Assembly (NCBI GenBank): GCA_905233165.1
Contig: CAJODL010000004.1
Span: forward strand, 1 to 64,000
Source: an uncultured Prevotella sp.
GTDB lineage: Bacteria > Bacteroidota > Bacteroidia > Bacteroidales > Bacteroidaceae
Length of the DNA stretch: 64,000 bases
Reading direction: 5' to 3'
Shown: positions 1 through 7,666 of the stretch, in pieces
Numbering within the stretch: position 1 is the first letter of the stretch
Layout: each line of letters begins with the position of its first letter
Notes under the pieces: model-generated
Database searches by the model: none
Told to the model about the DNA's origin: nothing
Seen by the model: the letters and a program-made list of their open reading frames with translations, nothing else
Program-made: the position numbers and the translations under genes

Positions 1-36
1 AGGACAATACTACTGCTGATTGCAAATGGTAATGTC

Positions 37-84
37 CATTTTAACTTCCATTTTTACTCCCATTTTAACTTCCATTTAAACTTC
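37..84. repeat. 12-bp tandem repeat, four copies
   Basis: Four near-identical 12-bp units of the form CATTTTAACTTC, with one or two changes each, run head to tail in the 145 bases before the first gene. No palindrome or clear -7 box was seen in them. They resemble the short AT-rich tandem repeats found at other gene joints in the window, but with a longer unit. Confidence 0.7.
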
Positions 85-145
85 CGAAACTTGAGTTAAA
101 ACCTCAGCCAACCTAAATAGGACCGGTAAATTGTAGGCAACAGAT

Positions 146-2227
146 ATGGATACCATAAACAGATACTTACGTACCAAGGGTATTTACGCAGTTATTGCGG
201 CAGCAGTGCTTATTGCGGTATTGCTGGGTGCAGAGTATTATATGGACATCAGGGATGATGATGATGAGGCCCGGAAACTGGTGGACCGCGAACTGAGGAT
301 TGCTGAAATGAAAATAATGTGGGAGTTGTGGGACATCGAAGCCCAGATGAGCGACCTGGCGATAACGGCAAACCAAAGAATAAATCAGCCAAACAGTATG
401 CTGAAAATCACGAATAAGATAATACAACAGTCGGATCTTATTCTTGCTGTGGCCATTGGCTTCGTTCCTGATTTCTACAAGTCAAAGGGTTATTGGTTTG
501 AACCAAGAAGCAGACGCATCGATGGCGAGATTTTTGATGACCAGATAGGTGGGCCGGACCATGACTATTTCAAGATGTTGTGGTATAGTGACTGCGCAAG
601 GAGTTACAAAAAACACAAGAATCATAGGAATCATGTTCTGTGGACTTCTCCGTACACTGTTAACGATAGAAACAAGACTTATGTGGTATCCCTCACACGC
701 CCTCTTTTGACTGATGACGATGAGCTTGCCGGTGTGATGTGTATTGACATGTCGCTATCCTCAATGAAAAGAATTGTTGGGAGTGTTAAGCCGTATCCTG
801 GTACTATCTGCCAATTGTTTGATGACGAAGGAGACCTGATAGTGTCGTCTGATACGGCGCAATTTAACGAAGACGATTATTTTATTACTGAAAAGTATAT
901 CGCAAACCGTAGCCTGCTGGTTCGCCTGGCGTGTCCTAAGAAGGAAATCTACGGTACCTCGGCAGCGGATGGCATGATAGCGATAGGAATTACGCTGGTA
1001 GGACTGTTGCTGCTTGCTTTTATCGTACAGAGAACGGTACGCACTATTGTGAGACTCGATGCTGCTCACGTTCAGCGGCAGACGGTGGAAAACGAGTTGC
1101 GCATAGCTCACGACATCCAGATGAGCATGTTGCGTAACGACTTTCCGAAAGAACTGTGTGCCACGCTGCAACCAATGAAGGAGGTGGGGGGAGACCTATA
1201 TGACTTTTACCAGAAAGATGATAGTCTGTACTTTATCATTGGCGATGTGTCAGGTAAAGGAATGCCTGCTACCATGATGATGGCAGCAACAGTAAATCTG
1301 TTCCGTATGGCAGCGCGTTATTTCAATACTCCGCAGGAAATAGTGGAGGAGATAAACGAAGTCATTTCGGAGCGTAATCCTAACCTTATCTTTGTTACGG
1401 CATTCGTCGGAAAACTCGATATGCGTCACGGATTGCTGACATATTGTAATGCGGGGCATAATCCGCCGATAGTAAATAATACATATCTGCAAACTGATCC
1501 TGATATACCAATCGGTTATGATGCAGAGTATTCTTTCAGACAATATGGTATGCTGTTCCCTGAAGGTTCCCGCATAGTGCTTTATACTGACGGCGTTACT
1601 GAGTCGCGCAATGAGGAAGGCGATTTCATGGGTACTGACTATTTGCTGTCATTGGTGAATAAGCATCAGCAAGAAGATGTCAGCGACATGACCCGGAATA
1701 TCATCAATGATACACACCTGTTTTCTGAGGACGCAGACCAGAGAGATGATATTACGCTGATGTGTATTGCTAACAACACACCGGTGCAGTCGCAAACACT
1801 TGTCATAAACAACGATATAGAAGAATTGCAGCGTGTAAAACCATTGGTGCGTGAGTATTGTGAATGCTTGGGATGTGACAAACGTTTAACACGAAAAATT
1901 GTCCTTGCCTTGGAGGAAGCCTTGGCAAATGTCATCAACTATGCATATCCGAAGGGAGAATTGGGTAGTATTGATATAGATATACTTGCTATGCCTGCAG
2001 TCAGTGAGCAAATACAGGGTGATATAACCTTCGTCATCTCTGATAATGGTGAGCCTTTCAATCCGTTGGAGAAAAAGAGCGTGGACGTAGAACAGGCCAT
2101 TGATGACAGACAGGTTGGAGGATTGGGCATATACCTGTACCAACAGCTGATGGACACAATATTGTATAACCGCACCGATGACGGACGTAATGTCCTCACG
2201 TTGACAAAACATATTAGTAAGGTCTAA
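146..2227 (+). CDS. Membrane SpoIIE-type Ser/Thr phosphatase fused to an RsbW-like ATPase
   Basis: 693 aa. One N-terminal membrane helix (about residues 12-30), a Cache-like extracytoplasmic sensor (about 35-270) and a second helix (about 275-297) lead into a SpoIIE/PP2C-type phosphatase domain (about 315-540; GGDLYDF, IGDVSGKG, DGVTES and QRDDITL carry the metal-binding acidic residues). A C-terminal HATPase_c_2 domain (about 550-693) has an N-box (LEEALANVINYA), a DNGEPFNP motif and GGLGIYL. In related systems the phosphatase removes phosphate from a STAS antagonist and the RsbW-like domain phosphorylates it; here both activities appear to be in one receptor. The STAS gene follows after an 84-bp heptamer array. 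The array starts inside the last codons and contains the stop. The signal sensed and the output target are unknown. Confidence 0.9.
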   Translation: MDTINRYLRTKGIYAVIAAAVLIAVLLGAEYYMDIRDDDDEARKLVDRELRIAEMKIMWELWDIEAQMSDLAITANQRINQPNSMLKITNKIIQQSDLILAVAIGFVPDFYKSKGYWFEPRSRRIDGEIFDDQIGGPDHDYFKMLWYSDCARSYKKHKNHRNHVLWTSPYTVNDRNKTYVVSLTRPLLTDDDELAGVMCIDMSLSSMKRIVGSVKPYPGTICQLFDDEGDLIVSSDTAQFNEDDYFITEKYIANRSLLVRLACPKKEIYGTSAADGMIAIGITLVGLLLLAFIVQRTVRTIVRLDAAHVQRQTVENELRIAHDIQMSMLRNDFPKELCATLQPMKEVGGDLYDFYQKDDSLYFIIGDVSGKGMPATMMMAATVNLFRMAARYFNTPQEIVEEINEVISERNPNLIFVTAFVGKLDMRHGLLTYCNAGHNPPIVNNTYLQTDPDIPIGYDAEYSFRQYGMLFPEGSRIVLYTDGVTESRNEEGDFMGTDYLLSLVNKHQQEDVSDMTRNIINDTHLFSEDADQRDDITLMCIANNTPVQSQTLVINNDIEELQRVKPLVREYCECLGCDKRLTRKIVLALEEALANVINYAYPKGELGSIDIDILAMPAVSEQIQGDITFVISDNGEPFNPLEKKSVDVEQAIDDRQVGGLGIYLYQQLMDTILYNRTDDGRNVLTLTKHISKV

Positions 2228-2302
2228 GGTCAAAGGTCTAAGGTCAAAGGCACTTGAAACCTGAAACTTGAAACCTGAAACTTAATATTCAATGTTCAAT
2301 AC
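2219..2302. repeat. Heptamer array, 12 units in register
   Basis: Twelve successive 7-bp units keep one register for 84 bp while their sequence drifts: AAGGTCT/AAGGTCA, then TTGAAAC/CTGAAAC, then TCAATGT-like units. The array includes the stop codon of the phosphatase gene (2225-2227) and fills almost all the gap to the STAS gene. It is not palindromic and has no coding potential. Confidence 0.85.
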
Positions 2303-2311
2303 ATAAAAATA

Positions 2312-2614
2312 ATGAAAGTAAACATCCAACAAAACGAAAACGAAGTAGTAGTTTCCCTGAATGGTGAACTCGACACCGTTGCTACTACTAACATGAGTGA
2401 AGTGTTAGGTCGCGTAACCGATTTGGCAAGTCAGCACCTCGTAATTGATTGTAAAGACTTGGAGTATGTCAGTTCTTCAGGTTTGCGTTTCTTCATGCAG
2501 CTGAAGAAGAGCAGCGAGCAGCATGGCGGTAGTGTGGAAATACGTAATCTCAACGAAGACGTTGCCGAAATATTCCGTCTCAGCGGTTTTCATCACATCT
2601 TTAATTTGGGATAG
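2312..2614 (+). CDS. STAS-domain anti-sigma factor antagonist
   Basis: 100 aa, a single STAS domain of the SpoIIAA/RsbV type. The phosphoacceptor loop reads DLEYVSSSGLRF; by alignment with the DSSGL loop of SpoIIAA, Ser55 is the likely phosphorylated residue. It should cycle between phosphorylated and free forms through the kinase and phosphatase domains of the preceding gene. No classical anti-sigma factor gene is adjacent, so its partner may be a HATPase domain elsewhere, such as the one fused to the MATE transporter at 17155-18939. The next gene starts 4 bases after its stop, so it is probably cotranscribed with the sugar-oxidation genes. Confidence 0.9.
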   Translation: MKVNIQQNENEVVVSLNGELDTVATTNMSEVLGRVTDLASQHLVIDCKDLEYVSSSGLRFFMQLKKSSEQHGGSVEIRNLNEDVAEIFRLSGFHHIFNLG

Positions 2615-2618
2615 TGCT

Positions 2619-3569
2619 ATGATATACAATGAGATTGGGAAGACTGGCATGAAGGTTGCCAATCTTGCTTTCGGCGCCTCTTCATTAGGAGGTGTGTTCC
2701 GCAGCATCCGTGAAGACGAAGGCATCCGTGCAGTTCATACGGCAGTTGACAATGGCATCAACTTCATCGATGTGTCACCATACTATGGCCACCTGAAGGC
2801 AGAGACAGTCTTGGGTAAGGCCCTGCGTGAGATTCCCCGTGATAAATACTATCTCTCTACGAAGGTGGGACGCTATGGTAAGGATGGCGTTAATATATGG
2901 GACTATTCTGCAGAGCGTGCTACACAGAGTGTCTATGAGAGTATGGAGCGCCTGGGGGTGGATTATATCGACCTCATCAATGTGCATGACATAGAGTTTC
3001 AGGCATCCCTGCCAGGCGGTTTGCAGAAGGTATGCGACGAGACCTTGCCGGCATTGGTGGCCCTGAAGAAGAAGGGTGTAGTAGGGCATGTAGGTATTAC
3101 TGACCTGCAACCGGAGAACCTGCAATGGGTCATAGAACATGTGGAAGAGGGGACAGTAGAGAGTATCCTGAATTTCTGCCACTATTCCCTGAATGACACA
3201 TTGTTGACAGACTACTTGGACTTCTTTGAGCAGCATGGAGTAGGGGTTATAAATGCTTCACCGCTGTCAATGGGACTGCTGTCATCACGCGGCACTCCTG
3301 ATTGGCATCCGGCTTCCGATGCGTTGAAGGTGGCGTGTCGTAAGGCTGCTGAATACTGTGCAGCACAGGGCTACCCGATAGAGAAGTTGGCTGTACAGTT
3401 CTCCACGAATCTTAACCCACGCATTGCTACAACACTGTTCAGCAGTGCCAATCCCGACAATGTACTGAAGAATATCTCTTATGTCAACGAACCAATGGAT
3501 GAGGAGTTGGTAAAAGAGGTGCAGAAAATCATCGGTGACCAGATGTTTGTAAGATGGAAGAATTCCTGA
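2619..3569 (+). CDS. Aldo/keto reductase, L-fucose/L-galactose dehydrogenase-like
   Basis: 316 aa from ATG 2619. An upstream in-frame ATG at 2523 lies inside the STAS gene, whereas the 2619 start gives the usual family N-terminus (MIYNEIGKTGMKV). The AKR tetrad is visible as Asp51, Tyr56, Lys82 and His123 (FIDVSPYYG, STKVGRYG, NVHDIEF). NVHDIEF is typical of the L-galactose/L-fucose 1-dehydrogenase branch, which oxidises the sugar to its lactone with NAD(P)+. The next gene overlaps its 3' end by 16 nt and encodes a lactonase-type amidohydrolase, which fits. The exact sugar is inferred; L-fucose is favoured because of the FucP-type permease at the end of the cluster. Confidence 0.8.
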   Translation: MIYNEIGKTGMKVANLAFGASSLGGVFRSIREDEGIRAVHTAVDNGINFIDVSPYYGHLKAETVLGKALREIPRDKYYLSTKVGRYGKDGVNIWDYSAERATQSVYESMERLGVDYIDLINVHDIEFQASLPGGLQKVCDETLPALVALKKKGVVGHVGITDLQPENLQWVIEHVEEGTVESILNFCHYSLNDTLLTDYLDFFEQHGVGVINASPLSMGLLSSRGTPDWHPASDALKVACRKAAEYCAAQGYPIEKLAVQFSTNLNPRIATTLFSSANPDNVLKNISYVNEPMDEELVKEVQKIIGDQMFVRWKNS

Positions 3570-4495
3570 TTATTGATGCCCATAGCCACCTGTGGCTGCG
3601 ACAGGATACCTTTTGGAACGGAAAGGAAATTTGCACTACGCAGAATGGACGTTCTATCTTCTTGGGTGAAGAGGTGCAGATGCTGCCACCGTTTATGATT
3701 GACGGACGCAATACAGCAGAAGTGTTCCTTTCAAACATGAACTATGCACAGGTGGGTGCTGCCGTTGTGGTGCAGGAGTTTATCGACGGCATACAGAACG
3801 ACTACCTGAAGACAGTGCAGCAGCAATATCCGGATCGCTTCTTCTGCTTCGCGATGGTTGACTACCTGAAAGACGGCTTCAGTGAGCAGGCATACCACCT
3901 GATGGCTAATGAAGGTTTTCGCGGAATGGCTATTCCGGGACATCGTCTCATGGGGCGTCCGCTTACCAATCCAGAGATGATGAAGATGTTCCGTCTGATG
4001 GAGGAAAACAACAGACTTCTGTCCATAACCCTTGAGGATGGTATGGAACAGGTGGCACAACTGCAGGAGGTTATCAGGGAATGTCCGAAACTGAAGATTG
4101 CCATAGGCCATTTAGGTATGGCAAATCCACCGCAGACGCCTTGCTGGGAGAATGATGCGTGGCGTCAGCAGATAATGCTGGCCCGTAACGAGAATGTAAT
4201 GATAGAATCGGGAGGCATCACATGGCTATACAATTCTGAGTTCTATCCCTATCCGTCAGCTGTACGTGCCATCTGTGAGACTGCCGATATGGTAGGATGG
4301 GAGAAGGTGATGTGGGGCTCTGACTATCCACGCACCATTACTGCCATAACCTATCGTATGAGTTATGACTTTATCACGAAGTCAGTAGAATTAGGTAATG
4401 ATGAGAAACGTCTTTTCCTTGGTGAGAATGCACGCCGATTCTATGGCTTTGGGACTCTTCCGAAGCTACCTTATATAAGGAATATGAGTGAATGA
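3554..4495 (+). CDS. Amidohydrolase family protein, probable sugar lactonase
   Basis: 313 aa, metal-dependent TIM-barrel amidohydrolase-2 family. Metal ligands are visible as the HxH pair His10/His12 (IIDAHSHLWL), GHLGM near residue 190 and WGSDYPR near residue 255. Relatives include L-fucono- and L-rhamnono-lactonases. Its place directly after an aldose 1-dehydrogenase, with 16 nt overlap, suggests it opens the lactone product to the aldonate. A role as an unrelated hydrolase or decarboxylase cannot be excluded from sequence alone. A short 8-bp repeat (AAATGAAG-like) follows the stop. Confidence 0.75.
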   Translation: MEEFLIIDAHSHLWLRQDTFWNGKEICTTQNGRSIFLGEEVQMLPPFMIDGRNTAEVFLSNMNYAQVGAAVVVQEFIDGIQNDYLKTVQQQYPDRFFCFAMVDYLKDGFSEQAYHLMANEGFRGMAIPGHRLMGRPLTNPEMMKMFRLMEENNRLLSITLEDGMEQVAQLQEVIRECPKLKIAIGHLGMANPPQTPCWENDAWRQQIMLARNENVMIESGGITWLYNSEFYPYPSAVRAICETADMVGWEKVMWGSDYPRTITAITYRMSYDFITKSVELGNDEKRLFLGENARRFYGFGTLPKLPYIRNMSE

Positions 4496-4533
4496 AGAAA
4501 TGAAGAAATGAAAAAACTACAAATATAAACAAA

Positions 4534-5550
4534 ATGAAAGCAATACAAATTAGTGCCGAAAGGCAGATGGGAGTTGTTGATATTCCCGAGATGGAGATGA
4601 AGAGTGATGAGGTGCAGCTGCGCCTCGAATATGTAGGATTCTGTGGTTCAGACCTGAGTACGTACTTGGGTAAGAATCCTATGGTAAAGATGCCGGTTGT
4701 GCCTGGTCATGAAGTAGGTGCCGTTATCGAAAAGGTCGGTGCCGATGTTCCTGATGGTTTGAAGCCGGGAATGGTTGTTACCTGTAATCCCTATACCAAC
4801 TGCGGTAAATGTGCTTCTTGCCGTAATGGGCGTGTCAATGCCTGTGAGCACAACGAGACCCTCGGTGTACAGAGATGGGGTGCTATGCGCGAACGTATCT
4901 GTCTGCCTTGGGAGAAGGTGATTCCTGCAGGACTCCTCACCCCTCGTACCTGTGCTTTGATAGAGCCTATGAGTGTGGGTTTCCATGCTGTCAGTCGCGC
5001 ACAGGTAACAGATATTGATGTAGTGCTTGTAATCGGTTGTGGTATGGTTGGTATGGGTGCTGTGGTACGCTCCGCACAACGTGGTGCTACTGTAGTGGCC
5101 GCCGACATCGATGACGAGAAACTGGCTTTGGCCCGACAGATGGGTGCCAGCTACACCATAAATACACGTACAGAAGATGTTCATGCCCGTCTGCGTGAGA
5201 TGACCAGCGGCTTCGGTCCCGATGTAGTCATCGAGGCTGTAGGTAGTAGTGCGACATACCAGATGGCTGTCGATGAGGTGGCGTTTACGGGTCGTGTTAT
5301 CTGCATCGGATATGCCAAGACAGAGGTGTCTTTCCAGACAAAATACTTTGTGCAGAAGGAACTTGATATCCGTGGTTCACGCAACGCACAGCCAAGCGAC
5401 TTCCGTGCTGTAATACATTATCTGGAGCGTGGAACATGCCCTGTTGACAAACTCATCAGCAAAGAGGTACTTCCCGAAGAAGCACCTGCTGCGATGCAAC
5501 AGTGGGCAGAGAATCCGGGAAAGGTGTTCCGTATCTTGGTGAAATTCTGA
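4534..5550 (+). CDS. Zinc-dependent alcohol dehydrogenase (MDR family)
   Basis: 338 aa medium-chain dehydrogenase. Catalytic zinc ligands Cys37 and His59-Glu60 (GFCGSD, PGHEVG) and the structural zinc cysteines Cys90, 93, 96 and 104 are present. The nucleotide-binding loop reads VIGCGMVGMGAV, around residues 165-176. The family includes polyol, L-threonine and aldonate oxidoreductases. In this cluster it probably oxidises a hydroxyl of the aldonate or keto-deoxy-aldonate formed by the two preceding enzymes. It is 38 bp after the amidohydrolase and 22 bp before the permease, so a single operon is likely. Substrate is not determinable here. Confidence 0.85.
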   Translation: MKAIQISAERQMGVVDIPEMEMKSDEVQLRLEYVGFCGSDLSTYLGKNPMVKMPVVPGHEVGAVIEKVGADVPDGLKPGMVVTCNPYTNCGKCASCRNGRVNACEHNETLGVQRWGAMRERICLPWEKVIPAGLLTPRTCALIEPMSVGFHAVSRAQVTDIDVVLVIGCGMVGMGAVVRSAQRGATVVAADIDDEKLALARQMGASYTINTRTEDVHARLREMTSGFGPDVVIEAVGSSATYQMAVDEVAFTGRVICIGYAKTEVSFQTKYFVQKELDIRGSRNAQPSDFRAVIHYLERGTCPVDKLISKEVLPEEAPAAMQQWAENPGKVFRILVKF

Positions 5551-5572
5551 TAATTATTAGCGAGAGTTTATT

Positions 5573-6763
5573 ATGAAAAAGAATACCGTTGCTCTGTCGC
5601 TCGTCTTCTGCCTATTCTTCCTGTGGGCTATCAGTAGTAATCTGCTTCCGACGATGATACGACAGTTGATGAAGACTTGCGAACTGAATACCTTTGAGGC
5701 ATCGTTTACGGAATCGGCATACTGGCTGGCATACTTTATCTGTCCTATCCCCATAGCAATGTATATGAGGAAGTACAGCTATAAGTCAGGAATCGTCTTC
5801 GGATTGCTTCTTGCAGCCTTTGGCGGACTGCTGTTCTTCCCGGCAGCTGCCATCCGTGAGTATTGGTTCTATCTTTGTGTGTTCTTCATCATTGCTACTG
5901 GTATGTGTTTCCTTGAGACGGCAGCCAATCCATACGTTACCGTATTGGGTAATCCTGAGACGGCATCGCAGCGTCTTAATCTGGCACAGTCGTTCAACGG
6001 TCTTGGTGCTTTCTTTGCTGCAATGTTTCTCAGCAAGGCGGTACTCACTATGCAACATGAAACAGTAGAAGGCGATTTGCCGGCAGACTCTATTGTGTAT
6101 ATAACGTTGGCAGGACTGCTTATCATCTTTGCTCTGCTATTTATATTTACCAAGCTACCGAGGATACAGGAGTCAGACTCTCCTGATAAGAAACTCATAG
6201 ATTTCAGCGTGCTGCATCGTTCTCATCTAAGATGGGGTGTCATAGCACAGTTCTTCTACAATGGCGGACAGACAGCCATCAACAGCCTGTTCTTGGTATA
6301 TTGCTGCACCTGCATGGGATTGTCAGAACATGTAGCAACTACATTCTTCGGATTCTATATGCTTTCATTTCTCATAGGCCGTTGGATAGGCACTCTGCTG
6401 ATGGGATATTTCCGTCCGCAGAATATGCTACTTGTTTATGCCCTTGCTAATGTGCTGCTTTGTGCCATCATCATAACGTTCGGTGGCATGGTGGGACTCT
6501 ATGCTATGCTGTGTGTGTCGTTCTTTATGTCTATCATGTATCCGACACAATTCTCGTTAGCCCTCACAGGACTTGGTGACCAGACAAAATCAGGTTCGGC
6601 ATTCCTCGTGATGGCAATTGTGGGTAATGCTTGTGTACCACAGTTTACGGCATACATCATGCACACCCATATGTCCTTCTATCAGGTGGCATATATCGTA
6701 CCGCTTATCTGCTTTGCCTTCTGCGCCTACTACGGCTGGCGGGGACACAAAGTGGTGGACTAG
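5573..6763 (+). CDS. fucP: FucP-type sugar:H+ symporter (MFS, FHS family)
   Basis: 396 aa with about 12 hydrophobic helices. The hallmark ETAANPYVTVLG...RLNLAQSFNGLG of the fucose/galactose/hexose (FHS) subfamily lies near residues 117-145. Family members import L-fucose, glucose/galactose or N-acetylglucosamine with protons. As the last gene of the reductase-lactonase-dehydrogenase cluster it presumably brings in the sugar they oxidise. No fucose isomerase or kinase is present, so this would be a non-phosphorylating route. The heptamer array at 6765 begins right after its stop. The symbol is by subfamily, not proven substrate. Confidence 0.8.
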   Translation: MKKNTVALSLVFCLFFLWAISSNLLPTMIRQLMKTCELNTFEASFTESAYWLAYFICPIPIAMYMRKYSYKSGIVFGLLLAAFGGLLFFPAAAIREYWFYLCVFFIIATGMCFLETAANPYVTVLGNPETASQRLNLAQSFNGLGAFFAAMFLSKAVLTMQHETVEGDLPADSIVYITLAGLLIIFALLFIFTKLPRIQESDSPDKKLIDFSVLHRSHLRWGVIAQFFYNGGQTAINSLFLVYCCTCMGLSEHVATTFFGFYMLSFLIGRWIGTLLMGYFRPQNMLLVYALANVLLCAIIITFGGMVGLYAMLCVSFFMSIMYPTQFSLALTGLGDQTKSGSAFLVMAIVGNACVPQFTAYIMHTHMSFYQVAYIVPLICFAFCAYYGWRGHKVVD

Positions 6764-6764
6764 T

Positions 6765-6799
6765 AAAGTTTAAAGTTTAGAGTTTAAAGTTTAAAGCGG
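6765..6799. repeat. Heptamer array (AAAGTTT type)
   Basis: Five 7-bp units (AAAGTTT, AAAGTTT, AGAGTTT, AAAGTTT, AAAGCGG) fill the joint between the convergent permease and greA genes. No hairpin terminator was seen here. Confidence 0.8.
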
Positions 6800-6808
6800 G
6801 TGATACTG

Positions 6809-7273
6809 TTATAGTGTGATATTTTCAATTTTGAGATTCAGCATTCCTGCGGGAACGCGCACCGTGACAGTGTCACCTGCTTTCCTGTTCAGTAAAGCCT
6901 GTGCTATAGGAGATTTAATAGAAATCTTTCCTTCGCTCATGTTTGCCTCGTGTGGACTTACAATGGTGTATGTCATCGTGGCATTATTTCCCATATTTGT
7001 TATTGTCACCTTACTCAGCAGTCCTACCTTGTCGCTGCCGAGTAACGACATATCTATCACCCTTGCATGCTCAAGCACCCTTTGCTTAAAGCGTATTCTG
7101 CTCAGGAGTCTTCCCTGTTCACGTTTTGCGGCATGATACTCAAAGTTCTCGCTCAGATCGCCCTGGGCACGCGCCTCTGCAATAGCATCCTTCACTTGTG
7201 GAAGTTCCACCTTCTCCATATGCTCTAATTCTGCTACGAGCTTGTCGTAGCCTTCTTGTGACATGTATTCCAT
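6809..7273 (-). CDS. greA: Transcription elongation factor GreA
   Basis: 154 aa, the normal length. The N-terminal coiled coil (MEYMSQEGYDKLVAELEHME; ARAQGDLSENFEYHAAKREQ) contains the acidic tip that reaches into the RNA polymerase secondary channel and stimulates cleavage of backtracked RNA. The C-terminal FKBP-like domain ends SPIAQALLNRKAGDTVTVRVP. It is probably transcribed with the small membrane protein whose stop lies 14 bases upstream. Confidence 0.97.
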   Translation of the reverse strand: MEYMSQEGYDKLVAELEHMEKVELPQVKDAIAEARAQGDLSENFEYHAAKREQGRLLSRIRFKQRVLEHARVIDMSLLGSDKVGLLSKVTITNMGNNATMTYTIVSPHEANMSEGKISIKSPIAQALLNRKAGDTVTVRVPAGMLNLKIENITL

Positions 7274-7287
7274 CTTAGTTTCACATT

Positions 7288-7533
7288 TTACATTTCACAT
7301 TTAAACTTCCCTTTCAGCCGTTTATATCCCTCTACTCCGAGAATTGTCAGTCCTCCATACTGGCACGTCTTTGCCAGTCCGAAGAGCACTGTCCAAAGTA
7401 CACCTTTTGCTGCTACGCTGATGGGCAACAGCATCTGGGCAAAAGATAATATATAAAAAGGTATGCAGCACAATAAAACTATCACCCCAGTACGGAATGA
7501 TAGCGATTGTAACCATAATTTTATTTTCTTCAT
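7288..7533 (-). CDS. Small membrane protein of unknown function
   Basis: 81 aa from ATG 7533 (MKKIKLWLQSLSFRTGV...). A longer frame runs upstream through non-coding AT-rich sequence, and this start sits just behind a good -7 box at 7545-7552. Two hydrophobic stretches (about residues 14-35 and 41-65) suggest two membrane helices. The last codons and stop (7288-7290) lie inside a short heptamer array (TTCACAT/TTTACAT, 7280-7307), so the C-terminus may be recent. It precedes greA by 14 bases. I do not recognise the family. Confidence 0.65.
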   Translation of the reverse strand: MKKIKLWLQSLSFRTGVIVLLCCIPFYILSFAQMLLPISVAAKGVLWTVLFGLAKTCQYGGLTILGVEGYKRLKGKFKCEM

Positions 7534-7544
7534 ATTCAAATTTG

Positions 7545-7552
7545 CAAAATTA
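7545..7552 (-). promoter_or_regulatory. -7 box TAATTTTG for the small membrane protein and greA
   Basis: On the minus strand TAATTTTG matches the Bacteroidota -7 consensus TAnnTTTG. The ATG is only 12 bases beyond it, so the transcript leader would be about 5 nt. Confidence 0.6.
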
Positions 7553-7604
7553 CTATTAAGTTTTGAGAAATGCAAGAAAATAAAAGAAAAATATGCGTTT
7601 TTTG

Positions 7605-7633
7605 TTGTAAATAAGAAAAAAGTGTTATATTTG
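7605..7633 (+). promoter_or_regulatory. Promoter of the 1705-aa exported protein
   Basis: -7 box TATATTTG at 7626-7633, with TTG at 7605-7607 as a possible -33 element (18-bp spacing). The ATG at 7667 is about 33 bases beyond the -7 box. Confidence 0.65.
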
Positions 7634-7666
7634 CACCATAATGGTGTTAACCTAAATTGAATCCAG

